From Dromiciops gliroides (Eukaryota; Chordata; Mammalia; Microbiotheria; Microbiotheriidae), in contig NC_057861.1 of assembly GCF_019393635.1 (NCBI RefSeq), positions 542,138,211 through 542,202,210 of the forward strand: a stretch of 64,000 nt of DNA, in the 5' to 3' direction. Numbering within the stretch: position 1 is the stretch's first letter; every line of letters begins with the position of its first letter. Positions 21,928-33,107 of the stretch are shown here, in pieces. The notes beneath the pieces were generated by a model. The model did no database searches, had not been told where the DNA came from, and saw only the letters and a list, made by a program, of their open reading frames with translations. Made by a program: the position numbers and the translations under genes.

Positions 21928-24130
21928 TTTCTTTTTTTTTTTTAATGTATAAGGTATTTTATTTTTTCCGTTACATGTAAAGATAGTTCTCAACTTTTGT
22001 TTATACAAGCTTTACAATTTCAGATTTTTCTCCCTCCCTCCCCTCCCTCCCCCCTCCTCTAGACAGCAGGTAATCTGATATAGGTTATATCTGTATATCT
22101 ATATATCTACATACATATACATATAGATATATAGATATACACACACACACATATATATATATATACACATAATAACATTAATCCTATTTCTGCATTAATC
22201 CTGTTACAAGAGAAAAAATCAGAGCAGTGATGCAAAACCTCAAAATAGAAAAAAAAAACAACAGCACCCAAAACAAAAGAAATAGTATGGTTCAATCAGC
22301 ATCTATACTCCACAGTTTTTTGTTTTTTTTTCTTGGATTTGGAGATCCTCTTCTATCATGAGTTCCTTGGAACTCTTCTGTACCATTGCATTGGTGAGAA
22401 GAATATAGTCCATCACAGTAGATCAACACATAATGTTGATGATACTGTGTACAATGTTCTTCTGGTTCTGCTCATCTCACTCATCATCAGCTCACGCAAG
22501 ACCCTCCAGGTTTCTCTGAACTCCTCCTGCTCATCGTTTCTTACAGCACAATAGTATTCCATTGTATTCATATACCACAACTTGTCCAGCCATTCCCCAA
22601 TTGATGGGCACCCCCTCAACTTCCAATTCCTTGCTACCACGTAAAGAGCAGCTATAAATATTTTTGTACATGTGGGTCCCTTTCCCCCTTCCATGATTTC
22701 TTTGGGCAAAAGACCTAAAAGTGGAATTGCTGGGTCAAAGGGTATGCACAGCTTTATCGCCCTTTGGGCATAATTCCAAATTGCTCTCCAGAATGGTTGG
22801 ATCAGCTCACAGCTCCACCAACAATGCATTAGTGTTCCAATTTTCCCACAGCTTCTCCAACATTTATTATCTTCCTTTTTTGTCATTTTAGCCAATCTGA
22901 TAGGTGTCAGGTGGTACCTCAGAGTTGTTTTAATTTGCATCTCTCTAATCATTAGAGATTTAGAGCATTTTTTCATATGGGAATAGATAGCTTTGGTTTC
23001 TTCATCAGAAAACTGCCTGTTCATATCCTTTGACCATTTCTCAGTTGGGGAATGACTTGGATTCTTATAAATTTGATTTAGTTCCCTATATATTTTAGAG
23101 ATGAGTCCTTTATCAGGAGTACTGGCCTCAAAAATTGTTTCCCAGCTTTCTGCCTCCCTTCTAATTTTGGATGCATTGCTTCTGTTTGTACAAAATTTTT
23201 TTAATTTAATATAATCAAAATCATCCATTTTGCATTTTATAATATACCCTATCTCTTGTTTGGTCAAAAACTGTTTTCCTTTCCAAAGATCTGATAGGTA
23301 CACTATTCCTTTCTCTCCTAATTTACCTATGGTATCACCTCTTATGTCTAAATCATGTATCCATTTTGACCTTATTTTAGTATAAGGTGTAAGATGTTGG
23401 TCTATGCCTAATTTCTGCCATACTATCTTCCAGTTTTCCCAGCAGTTTTCGTCAAATACTGAGTTCCTATCCCAGAAGCTGGAGTCTTTGGGTTTATCAA
23501 ACACTACATTACTAGTGTCATTTACTACTGCATTTCCTGAGCCTAGCCTATTCCATTGATCTACCACTCTATTTTTTAGCCAGTACCAGATAGTTTTGAT
23601 GACTGCCGCTTTATAGTAAAGCTCCAGGTTTGGTACCACTAACCCACCTTCCTGTGAATTTTTTTTCATTATTTCCCTGGATATTCTTGATTTTTTGTTT
23701 TTCCAGATGAATTTTGTTATTATTTTTTCTAGCTGTATAAAATAATTTTTAGGTAGTCTGATTGGTATGGCACTGAATAAGTAAATTAATTTAGGCAGTA
23801 TTGTCATTTTTACTATATTAGCTCTGCCTATCCATGAGCAATTGATATCTTTCCAATTATTTAGATCTGATTTGATTTCTGTGAAGAGTGTTTGGTAGTT
23901 GTGTTCATAGAGTTCCTGGGTTTGTCTTGGCAAGTAGACTCCCAAGTATTTTATATTATCTACTGTTACTTTAAATGGAATTTCTCTTTCTATCTCTTGC
24001 TGCTGGACTTTGTTGGTCATGTATAGAAATGCTGATGATTTATGTGGATTTATTTTATATCCTGCTACTTTGCTAAAGTTGTTAATTGTTTCAAGTAATT
24101 TTTGAGTTGATTCTCTAGGATTCTTTAAAG
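21928..24130 (-). mobile_element. Young 5'-truncated L1 with open ORF2 C-terminal half
   Basis: The minus-strand frame is open from the truncation point near 24128 to the stop at 22413, about 570 codons. Motifs are YKINPHKSSAFLY, LGVYLPRQTQELYEHNYQTL, WIGRANIVKMTILPKLIYLF, then GGLVVPNLELYYKAAVIKTI. The Cys/His finger is CWRSCGKIGTLMHCWWSC, followed by CIPFDPAIPLLGLLPKE. Full L1 ORF2 is about 1,275 aa, so endonuclease and RT catalytic parts are missing. The 3' UTR (21930-22412) contains a TA/CA microsatellite at 22085-22166 and ends in poly-A (T-run at 21928). Target duplications: aagcccctttcttttct at 21911 and agcccctttattttca at 24131. Confidence 0.93.
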
Positions 24131-24149
24131 AGCCCCTTTATTTTCAAAG

Positions 24150-24660
24150 AAGACAGACAACTTCTATATATATGTCTTTTTAAAAATCTCACAACATTAA
24201 TCAGAGGTCCTTAAGGGGCAGGCATTTTACATTTCCAGAGAGCCCTTTGACTCATGATTCATATTAGCCAATGACAGTTTATGAGATAACAAAAAAGGTT
24301 AAAAAGAAATAGACAAAAGTCTATTCCTATTTCAGGAATCTGTGATTCTAACAATAGTCCAAGTTTCTGGGACCCTTTCAAATGATAAAGTGTCTGTGCC
24401 TTTAGAAATAAGATCACTGAAAAGCCGAAAGAAAACTTGCCAAAAAAAAATTTAAATAAAAAGATAGATAGCAGATGTGCAGGCCAGCATTCAGCTTTCC
24501 TTTCCTTCTCAACTCTGGGGAGAAGGTATATTCTCAAAGAAAAAAAAAGGAGCCAGTTAATCCCAGAGTTCTTAAATCTTCAGAAAAGAAACCTTAGACT
24601 CAAAACAAGAGGGTTACAGTGTTCAACAAGACACTACTAAAAATCATGACTCAGTTTCTT
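24150..24660. other. No recognisable gene
   Basis: Unique-looking sequence; small open frames on both strands without domains. Confidence 0.35.
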
Positions 24661-24667
24661 TTTTCTA

Positions 24668-24905
24668 CCTTGGCCTGGAGTCAGGAAGACCCAAGTTCAA
24701 ATCTAGCCTGAGACATATACTAGCAGTGTGACCCTGGGCAAATTACTCTCTCTTCCTCAGTTTCCTCAATTGTAAAAAAGGGGATAATCCTAGCACCCAT
24801 TTTTCAGGTTTGTTGTGAGGATCACATGAGATATTTGTAAAGTGATTAGTACAGTGCCTGCCGGGCACACAGGTGCTTAATAAATGCTTGTTCCCTTTCT
24901 CCCTA
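24668..24905 (+). mobile_element. Ther-type CORE-SINE
   Basis: ggagtcaggaagacccaagt, agtgtgaccctgggcaaatt, tcctcaattgtaaaaaaggg, then an L2-like tail tgcttaataaatgcttgttc. Confidence 0.75.
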
Positions 24906-24938
24906 TAAAATGGGGGGGGGGGAACTCATACCAGTTCA

Positions 24939-25295
24939 GGGGTTCTTATCCTGGGATATTGTAAGCTTATTTTATTTTATTTTATTTTGGTGAGGCATTT
25001 GGGGTTAAGTGACTTGCCCAGGGTCACACAGCTAGTAAGTGTCAATTGTCTGAGGACATATTTGAACTCAGGTCCTCCTGAATCCAGAGCCAGTGCCCTA
25101 TCCACTGCGCCACCTAGCTGCCCCTGTAAGCTTATTTTTAAAATATTTTGATAACTATATTTCAGTATAATTTTTTGCTCTGCAATCCTACATTGCTTAT
25201 TTATTTAAAAATATTACTTTGGTAAAGGCTCCACGGGCTTCACCAGATTGCCAAGGGAATCACAAGACAGAAAAGGTTCAGAACGCCTTTCTGGC
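24939..25295. mobile_element. hAT-like non-autonomous DNA transposon, copy 1
   Basis: Left end aggggttcttatcctggg and right end aaaaggttcagaacgcct form imperfect terminal inverted repeats. The interior attttgataactatatttca and gcttcaccagattgccaa match 48825-49170. A WSINE has inserted at 24975. Confidence 0.55.
24975..25124 (-). mobile_element. WSINE1-like SINE in hAT-like element
   Basis: 15-bp duplications tgtaagcttatttta at 24960-24974 and 25125. Confidence 0.9.
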
Positions 25296-25338
25296 CTGGA
25301 TGATCCAGGTCTTTTCCAGTTCAGAAGTCTATGATTCT

Positions 25339-25489
25339 TTTTTTTTTTTTTTTGGTGGGACAGTGGGGGTTAAGTGACTTGCCCAGGATCACACAGCTAG
25401 TAAGTGTTAAGTGTCTGTGGCTAGATTTGAACTCGGGTCCCTCTGAATCCAGGGCCCGTGCTTTATCCACTACGCCATCTAGCTGCCCC
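25339..25489 (-). mobile_element. WSINE1-like SINE
   Basis: Duplications ctatgattct at 25329-25338 and 25490-25499. Confidence 0.9.
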
Positions 25490-25499
25490 CTATGATTCT

Positions 25500-26039
25500 C
25501 TGAAGCTTCAAAGATGGTCATCCTAAGTGCTACATTCAGTAGTTTTAGTTCTCAGTGAGCCATATAAGGTTCTACTGTTTCTGAGTGTGGTTATTGCCCT
25601 CCTACCTCCACTCTCTCCTCCCCCCGCCCCCCATGCATTATTCTGAGTGAGGCAGGGCCACCCATCCTCAAAGCAAAGCTCCGGATATGTGATTAGGAAA
25701 CACTTGTCAGAGGATCGACGTCTCCTGATGCCGAGGGCGTGGATGCAATATACAGAATATGACATACACTTTTTACACTTGGCCAATGTGGGATTTTGTT
25801 TTCCTTGGCTATGTATATTTGTTTCATTACAAGGGTTTTGTTTTTCACGGTTATTTTTTTTTTCTTCTCAGTGGAGGGGGTGGGAGGGAGGAATTGGCAT
25901 GGAGAGAAAAGAAATACTTAATAGGAAAAAAAAATTTTTTAAAAAGAAAGCAGCACAGTAAATGTAATGAAATCCCCCAAAGGAGTGAACATCAGAGAAT
26001 GCAATGGGATGGCTTCACTTTTTCTTACCCTTTATTGCT
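25500..26039. other. Promoter-distal unique sequence, no gene
   Basis: No exon recognised on either strand. In human the neighbour BRI3 starts head-to-head with TECPR1, and its first exon was looked for here without success. Confidence 0.4.
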
Positions 26040-26400
26040 AAGTGAGGAAGCAAGTGGCTCGCCTTCCTCTCCCAGCTCCGGCCCCCTCTCTCCTTCTTTC
26101 CAAACTCCGGCCTCCGCTCCCCTCTCCCAGTTCTAGCTTCCTTCCCTCTCCTCTTTTCCAAGCTCTAGCTCCCTCCTCCTTCCCTCACCCTCAGCTCTGG
26201 CCCCACCCCCTCTCCCAGTTATAGCCCCTCCCTCTCACCTCTCCCGGTTCTGGTCCCTCCCCCTTTCCCAGCAGTCCCCCCCATTCCCGCCTCTCCCAGT
26301 TCTGCCCCGCCCTCTTTCCCGGTCTTCCAGATCTGGCCCCTCCCCCTCTCCTTTTCTGCTCCCCTCCCCCTCCGCTGCTCTCTCACCCCATTCCCTCGCC
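26040..26400. repeat. Degenerate polypyrimidine minisatellite upstream of promoter
   Basis: About 360 bp is almost pure C/T on the + strand. It is built of imperfect units of roughly 25-40 bp, each centred on a variant of cccagttctggcccctccc (for example near 26073, 26127, 26190, 26214, 26244, 26296 and 26330). Long mirror-like homopurine/homopyrimidine tracts can form triplex (H-DNA) and often lie near promoters. Each unit also carries Sp1/MAZ-like CCTCCC boxes. It abuts the TECPR1 CpG island. Confidence 0.7.
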
Positions 26401-26766
26401 TTTCTGCTGGGCTCCGTCGTCTCCCTCCCCTCCCAGCCCTCTAGGAGGCGAGGCGCTGGCGTTCCAAATGTGCCTCCTTGACGCAGCATCGGGCTGAGCC
26501 AATCGCTTTGCACCTGCGGGCTGAGCAGGAGAGGGGGGGAGGCCAATCCGAGGGCCGCTAGGTCTCCCGCAGCTTCCTCTGGGAGAGGGGTCGGGGCTTT
26601 GCGTCGGGTCGGTGGCCACGGGAGGGGAGGGTCCGAGGTCTGCGCTTTGGCGGAGAGCGGAGGGAGGGAGGGGGATCTTGACAGTGCCTGGAGCCGCCCC
26701 CACCCCGGACCCTCCTTCGCCTACCACCTCTGCATGGGCCCTTGAGTGCTCGCAGACCCTCCTGAG
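26400..26766 (+). promoter_or_regulatory. TECPR1: CpG-rich TECPR1 core promoter and probable exon 1
   Basis: This GC- and CpG-rich block is the only promoter-like sequence upstream of the first coding exon. Two CCAAT boxes in + orientation lie at 26499-26503 and 26543-26547, 44 bp apart, typical of TATA-less NF-Y promoters. No TATA box is evident. A good splice donor, GAG|gtaaat, falls at 26766/26767. I infer a non-coding exon 1 of roughly 26600-26766 spliced to 43859. The exact start site cannot be read from sequence. CpG content and G-runs continue to about 27250. Confidence 0.6.
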
Positions 26767-28255
26767 GTAAATCCCGAGGTAGCACATCTGCTGGGGATGC
26801 GGGTGGAGGTGGGGAGGGGCGGCGGGGGGTGGGGGCTCATCACATCTGGAGGGAGGCGGAACTCTCTAGCAGCTCCAGAACCAGGTGTGTTGGTGCCGGG
26901 GAAGTCCTGGGAGGTGGCCCAGGTCAGCATCCCAAGCACCGCCAGCACGGGTTTAGATGGAAGGGGTGGGGGGTGGGGGGAGTGGAGCAGGAAACTGAAG
27001 ACATTCCCGTCTCCTTAGCATCTGGATGACTTTGAAGAGGTAGCCCTGGTACTGGGGGTTGGGGGTGGGGGAGGAGAGGGAGCTGGATGCTTGTGCTTTC
27101 TCCCATCTGTTTCAGTGAACTGTGGAATTGGAACCGGTGTAAACACTACCGTTGTTTTGTTTTGTTTTTTTTTCAGAGAGGGCTTTGCTGCGGACTCTGA
27201 ATTGCCTGCTTGGGGCGGGGGCGGGTGGGAGGAATGCAGAACGAAGAGAAAGATCCCCTCTCCTTTTTTCTATACGTTTGGAGTCGGGGAATAGGATTGC
27301 TCTCGTTCACCTCACACCTTGGGATAGTCAGCCAGTATTTATTAAATACCCATCATGTGCCAAACACTATGCTAAGCTCTCGGGTGGGCATCCGTAACCG
27401 CAAACCCAGCTTATAAGTGACCCACACAAGTATTTGGACTTGGCACTTTGTGTGCCATCTTGAGAGAATCTGACATTTATTAAAGCATTATGACAATTTG
27501 AAGAAATCGAACTCTTCGATAACAGCGTGTTTCCTAGTCAGTCATGAGAAGTGGGTGTCAGGCATACCAGAATAAACCTGTTTGCAATGGGATTTACTAT
27601 GGGCAGATGGTCAGGGGGCTGGGAGCTTTTCACATATGGTGGTACTCTCTCGGAGTGGCTGCAAACACATGTTTCTAAAGGAGAAAGAAACTTAATTAGA
27701 AGCTTGGACTAACTTGCCTGTGATTGGAATAAGAGTTTATTTTAATTTGGCTGGCTGGTGCAGTCCTCAGCATGGAGCAATTTTTACAGAAATAAGGTGA
27801 ATTTTTTAAAAGAAAATTTGATTCAGCCGTCAGGTTTAGCTTTCATTGTTACTATTAACCTAAGGATTCTTAGTACCTAAAATGTAACTAAGTAATTATG
27901 CATGGGCCTTGGACATAGTAGAGTGTAAGTGTTGAATTGAATTCCAAGCAATACCAGGAATTGACTGCGTTGTTCTAGAGTTCCCATGTCATTTTCTGTA
28001 CTTATAAATTAGGCTGAGTGGTAGATAATCTGTTGACATCATGAAGTGTTTTTTCATGCAACACTGTCCTGAGCAGAATTTAGCAGAAATGAATCCTACA
28101 AGTTCAATTTAGCTAATCTTCTCTCCCTACTCCTACCCCACACCCCCATTCCATTTCCTGAGTTTGAAAAATCTTTTGGATTCTGAAAAGATTTGTGGTT
28201 ACAATGGAAGAAGTTGTAATAGTGCTTATGAGTATATGGCTTTCAAGGTGGCAAC
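26767..28255. other. TECPR1 intron 1, 5' portion
   Basis: GC/G-run-rich to about 27250 (end of CpG island), then unique AT-rich sequence. An L2-like fragment lies at 27325-27385 (agtatttattaaatacccat). Confidence 0.5.
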
Positions 28256-28267
28256 CGGTGTACTCTT

Positions 28268-28412
28268 TTTTTTTTTTTTTGGTGGGGCAATGAGGGTTAA
28301 GTGACTTGCCCAGGGTCACACAGCCAGTGTCAAGTGTCTGAGGCTAGATTTGAACTCAGTTACTCCTGAATCCATGGCCGGTGCTTTGTCTACTGTGCAA
28401 CCTAGCTGCCCC
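28268..28412 (-). mobile_element. WSINE1-like SINE
   Basis: Flanked by gtgtactctt at 28258 and 28418; shares its target with the next copy. Confidence 0.88.
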
Positions 28413-28427
28413 CATCAGTGTACTCTT

Positions 28428-28606
28428 TTTTTTGTTTTTGTTTTTTGGTGAGGCAGTTGGGGTTAAGTGACTTGCCCAGGGTCACACAGCTAGTAAGTGT
28501 TAAGTGTCTGAGGCTGGATTTGAACTCAAGTCCTCCTGAATCCAGGGCTGGTGCCTCTATCCACTGCGCCATATAGCTGCCCCATTTTTGGGGGGGGGGG
28601 GAGGCA
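28428..28606 (-). mobile_element. WSINE1-like SINE (ccaattgcctcac-tailed subtype)
   Basis: Flanked by gtgtactctt at 28418 and 28607. The SINE body ends at about 28583, followed by a G12 run. Confidence 0.88.
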
Positions 28607-28958
28607 GTGTACTCTTAATGGAATGATAGAAGGACGAAATGTTTTCCTGGGTAAGTTTTTGGTTGGTTAGATAGGAAACCTGTTCAATATGATATCCTTC
28701 TTCTTCTGAGGAAGACTATTCCCTGGGGGCACCAGTTCCTATCCTCTCAAGGTGAAACAGGGAGAAGTAATTATCTCTAAGGTCTACTTTGAGAGGTGAG
28801 GGTTGTGGAAGAAAATTCTGCATTCCAAGTTTTAAGCACAAGCCTGCTAGAAACAGTTTTTATTAATTTTTTATTACTCTTATCTAAGCATTTTTTCTAC
28901 TTAGGAAGAAATAAACCCAAACTAGCAGTCTCTTCTGTCCTTAGAAATCTCTCTAACA

Positions 28959-29028
28959 CTGTGACCCTGGGCAAGTCACTTAACCCTCATTGCCCCACCC
29001 CCCAAAAAACCAAAACAAAACAAAAAAA
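28959..29028 (+). mobile_element. 5'-truncated WSINE1-like SINE
   Basis: Only the CORE end (tgtgaccctgggcaagtcac) and tail remain. Perfect 16-bp duplications agaaatctctctaaca flank it, so truncation happened at insertion. Confidence 0.88.
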
Positions 29029-29039
29029 AGAAATCTCTC

Positions 29040-30980
29040 TAACATAAGCCATTGTGAAGTCAAAGCTTTATGGCATATTGGAACAAAGAAAATTTCACTA
29101 TTAATACTGAGCAAGGGTCCAGTGTTTAGATAGCAGTTCATTTAACACTTTGCTTCTTCAAACCAAACAATAGTCACTTAAAATATCTGGTACATCTTAA
29201 AGAAGTCATGTTGTGGCATTTAAAAAGGCTCAAGAGGTATAATTTCTGGGTAATTTAATAATTTTATCAATAAGGGCAGCACATTTATTAATAAAAGGAT
29301 GGTTATTTGGTGATCTCTCTTAGACCAAAGACTCCTGGTAGTGGATTCACAGTTTATATGCCCTTGGAAGAGCAGGTGTTACTTAAGATGCCAATCAACA
29401 CTGCTTAGTTAATAATTAATGAGAAAATGATATTACAATGAGAGGGTGGGCTATATTATGATGAGACTCTTGGGTCACCCAAATTTTGGTCAGAGAGTCA
29501 TCAATTTCCATATCACCTGTCTGAGCAAGGGAGAATCAGTACTTCCCAGACCTGTCAGAGCAAACACAATGAGCAGGAATGAATTTATTAGCCCAAACTT
29601 AGAATTTCTTGTACTGTCTGATTAGATCTTGGTCTGGATAAATCTCTGCCAAAGACTTCCCACACTGGTTGATTTGTGGATGAGGAAGTAGATAAGGGGA
29701 AAAACCTTGGTCCTAATACAATAATTAGTTATTAAATACAAAAGAGAAGTAATTTCTCACAATTTCTTAAACCATTCAGTTCATCTGTGGTAGAGACGGA
29801 CAATGCCGCTATATTAAAGTATTTCCTGTTCTGAGTCTAATTATCACCCTTGATCTATTTTCCAGAATCTTAGAGTTTAATAGTTTCCTAACAGAAAGTG
29901 CTTAGGTTTTGGAAAAGGGATTTAGTGGAAGCCATTGTTTTTAGAAGTTCATGTACTTGATACAGGTTTTCTTCTTGATAAGTCTGGAAGGGAACTTTAG
30001 ACTGCAGAAATATTTGTTTCCTAATATTTTCATTAAGGAAAAAAGAGACCTTAAGGTGATTACGCTGGGTCAAAAATATTATTCTGTTCCAGTTTAGCAC
30101 AGTGCCTGAAATTCTTCCAGTAGAGAGATTGATTCCTTTTCATCTTTTGAAAGTTTTTTTGATTTTTAAAAAACCTCTATTAAAATAAAAATACCATTGC
30201 TTTATATGTTCTCAGCTAATCCCCCAAAGAATGTCTTGTAGGAACTGGGTAATTCTATTTCCCTTCCATTCTTAGCTGAGTTGACAAGGTCTTTCTTTTC
30301 CTGCAGACTTTCCTCCTTTCTACTCTTCTCTTGTAGTATTGGGACTCCCCACGACGACTCTAGGGATTTCTCTGTAGTCATCCTAATTATTTCGTTGTTT
30401 TTACATGGTAATTACTGCTTATTTATTTCCCTGAATGAGGTTTTATCAAATGCTTGTCAAAATAGAAACGAAATCATAGACTACAGTACTTCTTTACCAA
30501 GAAACACATAATTGGCTCTTTGCATAGTTAATAGTGAAGTACTGGAGATATTGAAAGCCTATTTAAATAAAAATAATAGAAAAGGTTATTTCTAGAAAAA
30601 ACACTCTACAACTAATTTACACATCTGTAATTCTCTGTAATCTGGCTGTTTTCATTCAAATGATACTATCTATTCAGCTATTCCTTAAAAATAGGTTTAG
30701 CTATTTTCAGGTTTAGTCTTTTTTTCTGCATTCTCAAATTTATTGTCCACTTACTAAGTGCCAAGTACACCAAGGCTGTGTAGATATAAGGTATAGACAG
30801 ATGGGGGCTCTTCAGGGAAAATTCTTGCAATCTAGTCAGAGGGACAGGATTCCTTCACTTTATCAGTCCATCTAGCTCTGGTCCCATATGTCTTCTCCCC
30901 TTTTCCTTTCCTCCCATTCTTTTAACTTTCTATAATCTCGTTTGGACCTCAGTATTCAACTGAACTCTCTCCAGTTACTG
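29040..30980. other. TECPR1 intron 1: repeat-free unique stretch
   Basis: About 1.9 kb with no recognised repeat or exon, the longest such stretch in the intron. Confidence 0.4.
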
Positions 30981-31004
30981 ATCTCTTATATACTGAATCT
31001 TTGG

Positions 31005-31150
31005 GGGGGGGGGGGCGGGGCAATGAGGGTTAAGTGACTTGCCCAGGGTCACACAGCTAGTAAGTGTCAAGTGTCTGAGGACGGATTTGAACTCAGGTAC
31101 TCCTGAATCCAGGGCCGGTGCTCTATCCACTGCGCCACCTAGCCGCCCCC
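31005..31150 (-). mobile_element. WSINE1-like SINE
   Basis: Antisense copy starting in a G12 run. 31151-31185 looks like an extra SINE tail fragment (caactgcctcac plus A-run). Confidence 0.88.
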
Positions 31151-31193
31151 CAACTGCCTCACTTTAAAAAAAAAAAAAAGAACTATAACATTT

Positions 31194-31344
31194 GGGGCAG
31201 CTAGGTGGTGCAGTGGATAGAGCACCGGCCCTGGAGTCAGGAGTACCTGAGTTCAAATCCGGCCTCAGACACTTAATACTTACTAGCTGTGTGTCCCTGG
31301 GCAAATCACTTAACCCCAATTGCCTCACTAAAAAAAAACACCAC
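31194..31344 (+). mobile_element. WSINE1-like SINE
   Basis: Sense copy 44 bp from the antisense copy at 31005. The inverted pair could fold into a long hairpin in the TECPR1 pre-mRNA. Confidence 0.9.
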
Positions 31345-31354
31345 ACACACAAAA

Positions 31355-31945
31355 AGAAAAAAAATGCTTTAGTCTTCACTCTTGAGTCCATCATTTCTCT
31401 GTCTGGAGGTGGATCGCATATTTCATCATTAATCTTTTGGAATATTGGTGGGTCTTTGATCAGTTAAGTCTTTCAAAGTTGACTATCTTTATAATATTGC
31501 TGCTGTTACTGTGAAGATTGTTCACCTGGTTCTGTTTGCTTCACTTTGCATCACTAGTCTTCCCAGGTTTTACTGAAACTTTCCCCTTCATCATTTCTTT
31601 TTGGGTTTTTTTTTTTTTTTTTGCAGGGCAATGGGGTTTAAGTGACTTGCCCAAGGTCACACAGCTAGTAAGTGTCTGAGGCTGGGTTTGAACTCAGGTC
31701 CTCCTGAATCCAAGGCTAGTGCCTTATCCATTGCGCCACCTAGCTGCCCCCACCCTTCATCATTTCTTAAACACAGTAGTATTCTATTGCATTCATATAC
31801 CATCACTTATTCAACCTTTTTTCAATTGATGGATATCCCCTTTGTTTCCAATTCTTTGTCCCCCACAAAAAGAGCTGCTTTAAATATTTTTGCACATATT
31901 GATTCTTCTTTCTTTGATCTCCTTGGGGTATAGTCCTTGATACCT
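31355..31945 (-). mobile_element. L1 3' end (antisense)
   Basis: tctgtctggaggtggatcgc, gctgctgttactgtgaagat, then tgatggatatcccctttgtt, ccccacaaaaagagctgctt. Confidence 0.75.
31602..31751 (-). mobile_element. WSINE1-like SINE inside L1
   Basis: ttcatcatttctt occurs on both sides. Confidence 0.9.
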
Positions 31946-32005
31946 CTCTCTCAACCTTTCACGTACACTCTATTGCCAAGTCCTGTCGATTTTACTTTTG
32001 TAATA

Positions 32006-32006
<1 letters not shown>

Positions 32007-32039
<33 letters not shown>
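32007..32039. repeat. (CA)n microsatellite
   Basis: About 16 perfect CA units. Confidence 0.95.
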
Positions 32040-32043
<4 letters not shown>

Positions 32044-32084
32044 CCCCTTCTCTTTTCTGATACAATTGCCGTCCAGGTGTAGGC

Positions 32085-32640
32085 CCACCTCACTACACAG
32101 CTGAACTATTGCAATAACCTGCTTATTGGTCTCTTGGTCTCCCTGCCTCAAGTCTCTCTCCACTCCAGTCCATTCTTCACTCAAGCATCAGAGTGATCTT
32201 CCAAATGCTCAAATCTGACCATGTCTGCCTGCCTGTCTGTCTGTCTCTCACTTTCTCACAACACACACACACAAATAACTAATGGCTCCTTATCACCTCC
32301 AGGATGAAATATAAAATCCTCTGTTTGGCACTGAAAGCCCTTCCTCTGCTGATTATTTCCCATTTATCCTGTCTGTAGCTTGTTTATACATAGTTTTTTG
32401 TTTTTTTTTTAAATGAGGCAATCGGGGTTAAGTGACTTGCCCAGGGTCACACAGCTAGTAAGTAAGTGTCTGAGGCCTAATTTGAACTCAGGTTCTCCTG
32501 ACTCCAGGGCTGGTGCTTTATCCACTGAGCCACCTAGCTGTCCCTATACATAGTTATTTTCATACTGTCTCTTCTACTAGACTAAGCTCCTTGAGAGCAG
32601 GGACTGCTTTTTTTGTCTTTTAGACAATATTTGTAAAATA
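32085..32640 (+). mobile_element. L2 3' region
   Basis: gaactattgcaataacctgc, cagagtgatcttccaaatgc, aatggctccttatcacctcc, agactaagctccttgagagc: the canonical L2 3' UTR order, with a WSINE inserted. Confidence 0.8.
32400..32544 (-). mobile_element. WSINE1-like SINE inside L2
   Basis: tatacatagtt flanks both sides. Confidence 0.88.
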
Positions 32641-32920
32641 CTTAACATAGTAATGGAGCATAATGCGTACTGTGTTACTCAACTTAACAGATATGTGTGT
32701 ATATAAAAGCATTTATCTAGACATAGACATACACATACAATACACATGCCCATACATATACACATAGATAAACCATACAAGGAAGCTTATGCCAGGTCTT
32801 AAATAATTGGTACATACAACATATCCCAGCCCAAGGCTCATTGGCCAGTATTTGGTTTCTTAATGGCTTAGAGTGAGGGTAAATGGCAGTTGCTTCTGTT
32901 TTGGCCAGAAATTCTTGAGG

Positions 32921-33040
32921 GCCTCTCTCTCTCTCTCCCTCTCTCTCTCTCTCTTTCCCTCTCCCTCCGTCTCCTCCTCTTTCCCTTTCCCTCTCCCCCT
33001 CTCCTTCTCTTCCTCCTTTCCTTCTTTCCTTCCTTACTCT
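32921..33040. repeat. (CT)n / pyrimidine tract
   Basis: ctctctctctccctctctct and continuing C/T to 33040. Long frames of S/L/P or E/R/G on either strand are artefacts. Confidence 0.9.
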
Positions 33041-33107
33041 CCATTCATTCATTTATTTGTTTTGACTTGGTAAAGAAGTCCTTTTTTTCTCTTTAAAAAC
33101 TTTATTT

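Noticed and set aside
26235-26948. Minus-strand open frames of 75-134 codons in the CpG island, considered as BRI3 or another divergent gene
   Set aside because: Low-complexity proline/serine/arginine products of GC-rich repeat sequence; no match to BRI3 or another family.
32717-33096. Open frames rich in E/R/G (minus) or S/L/P (plus)
   Set aside because: Translation of a (CT)n tract.
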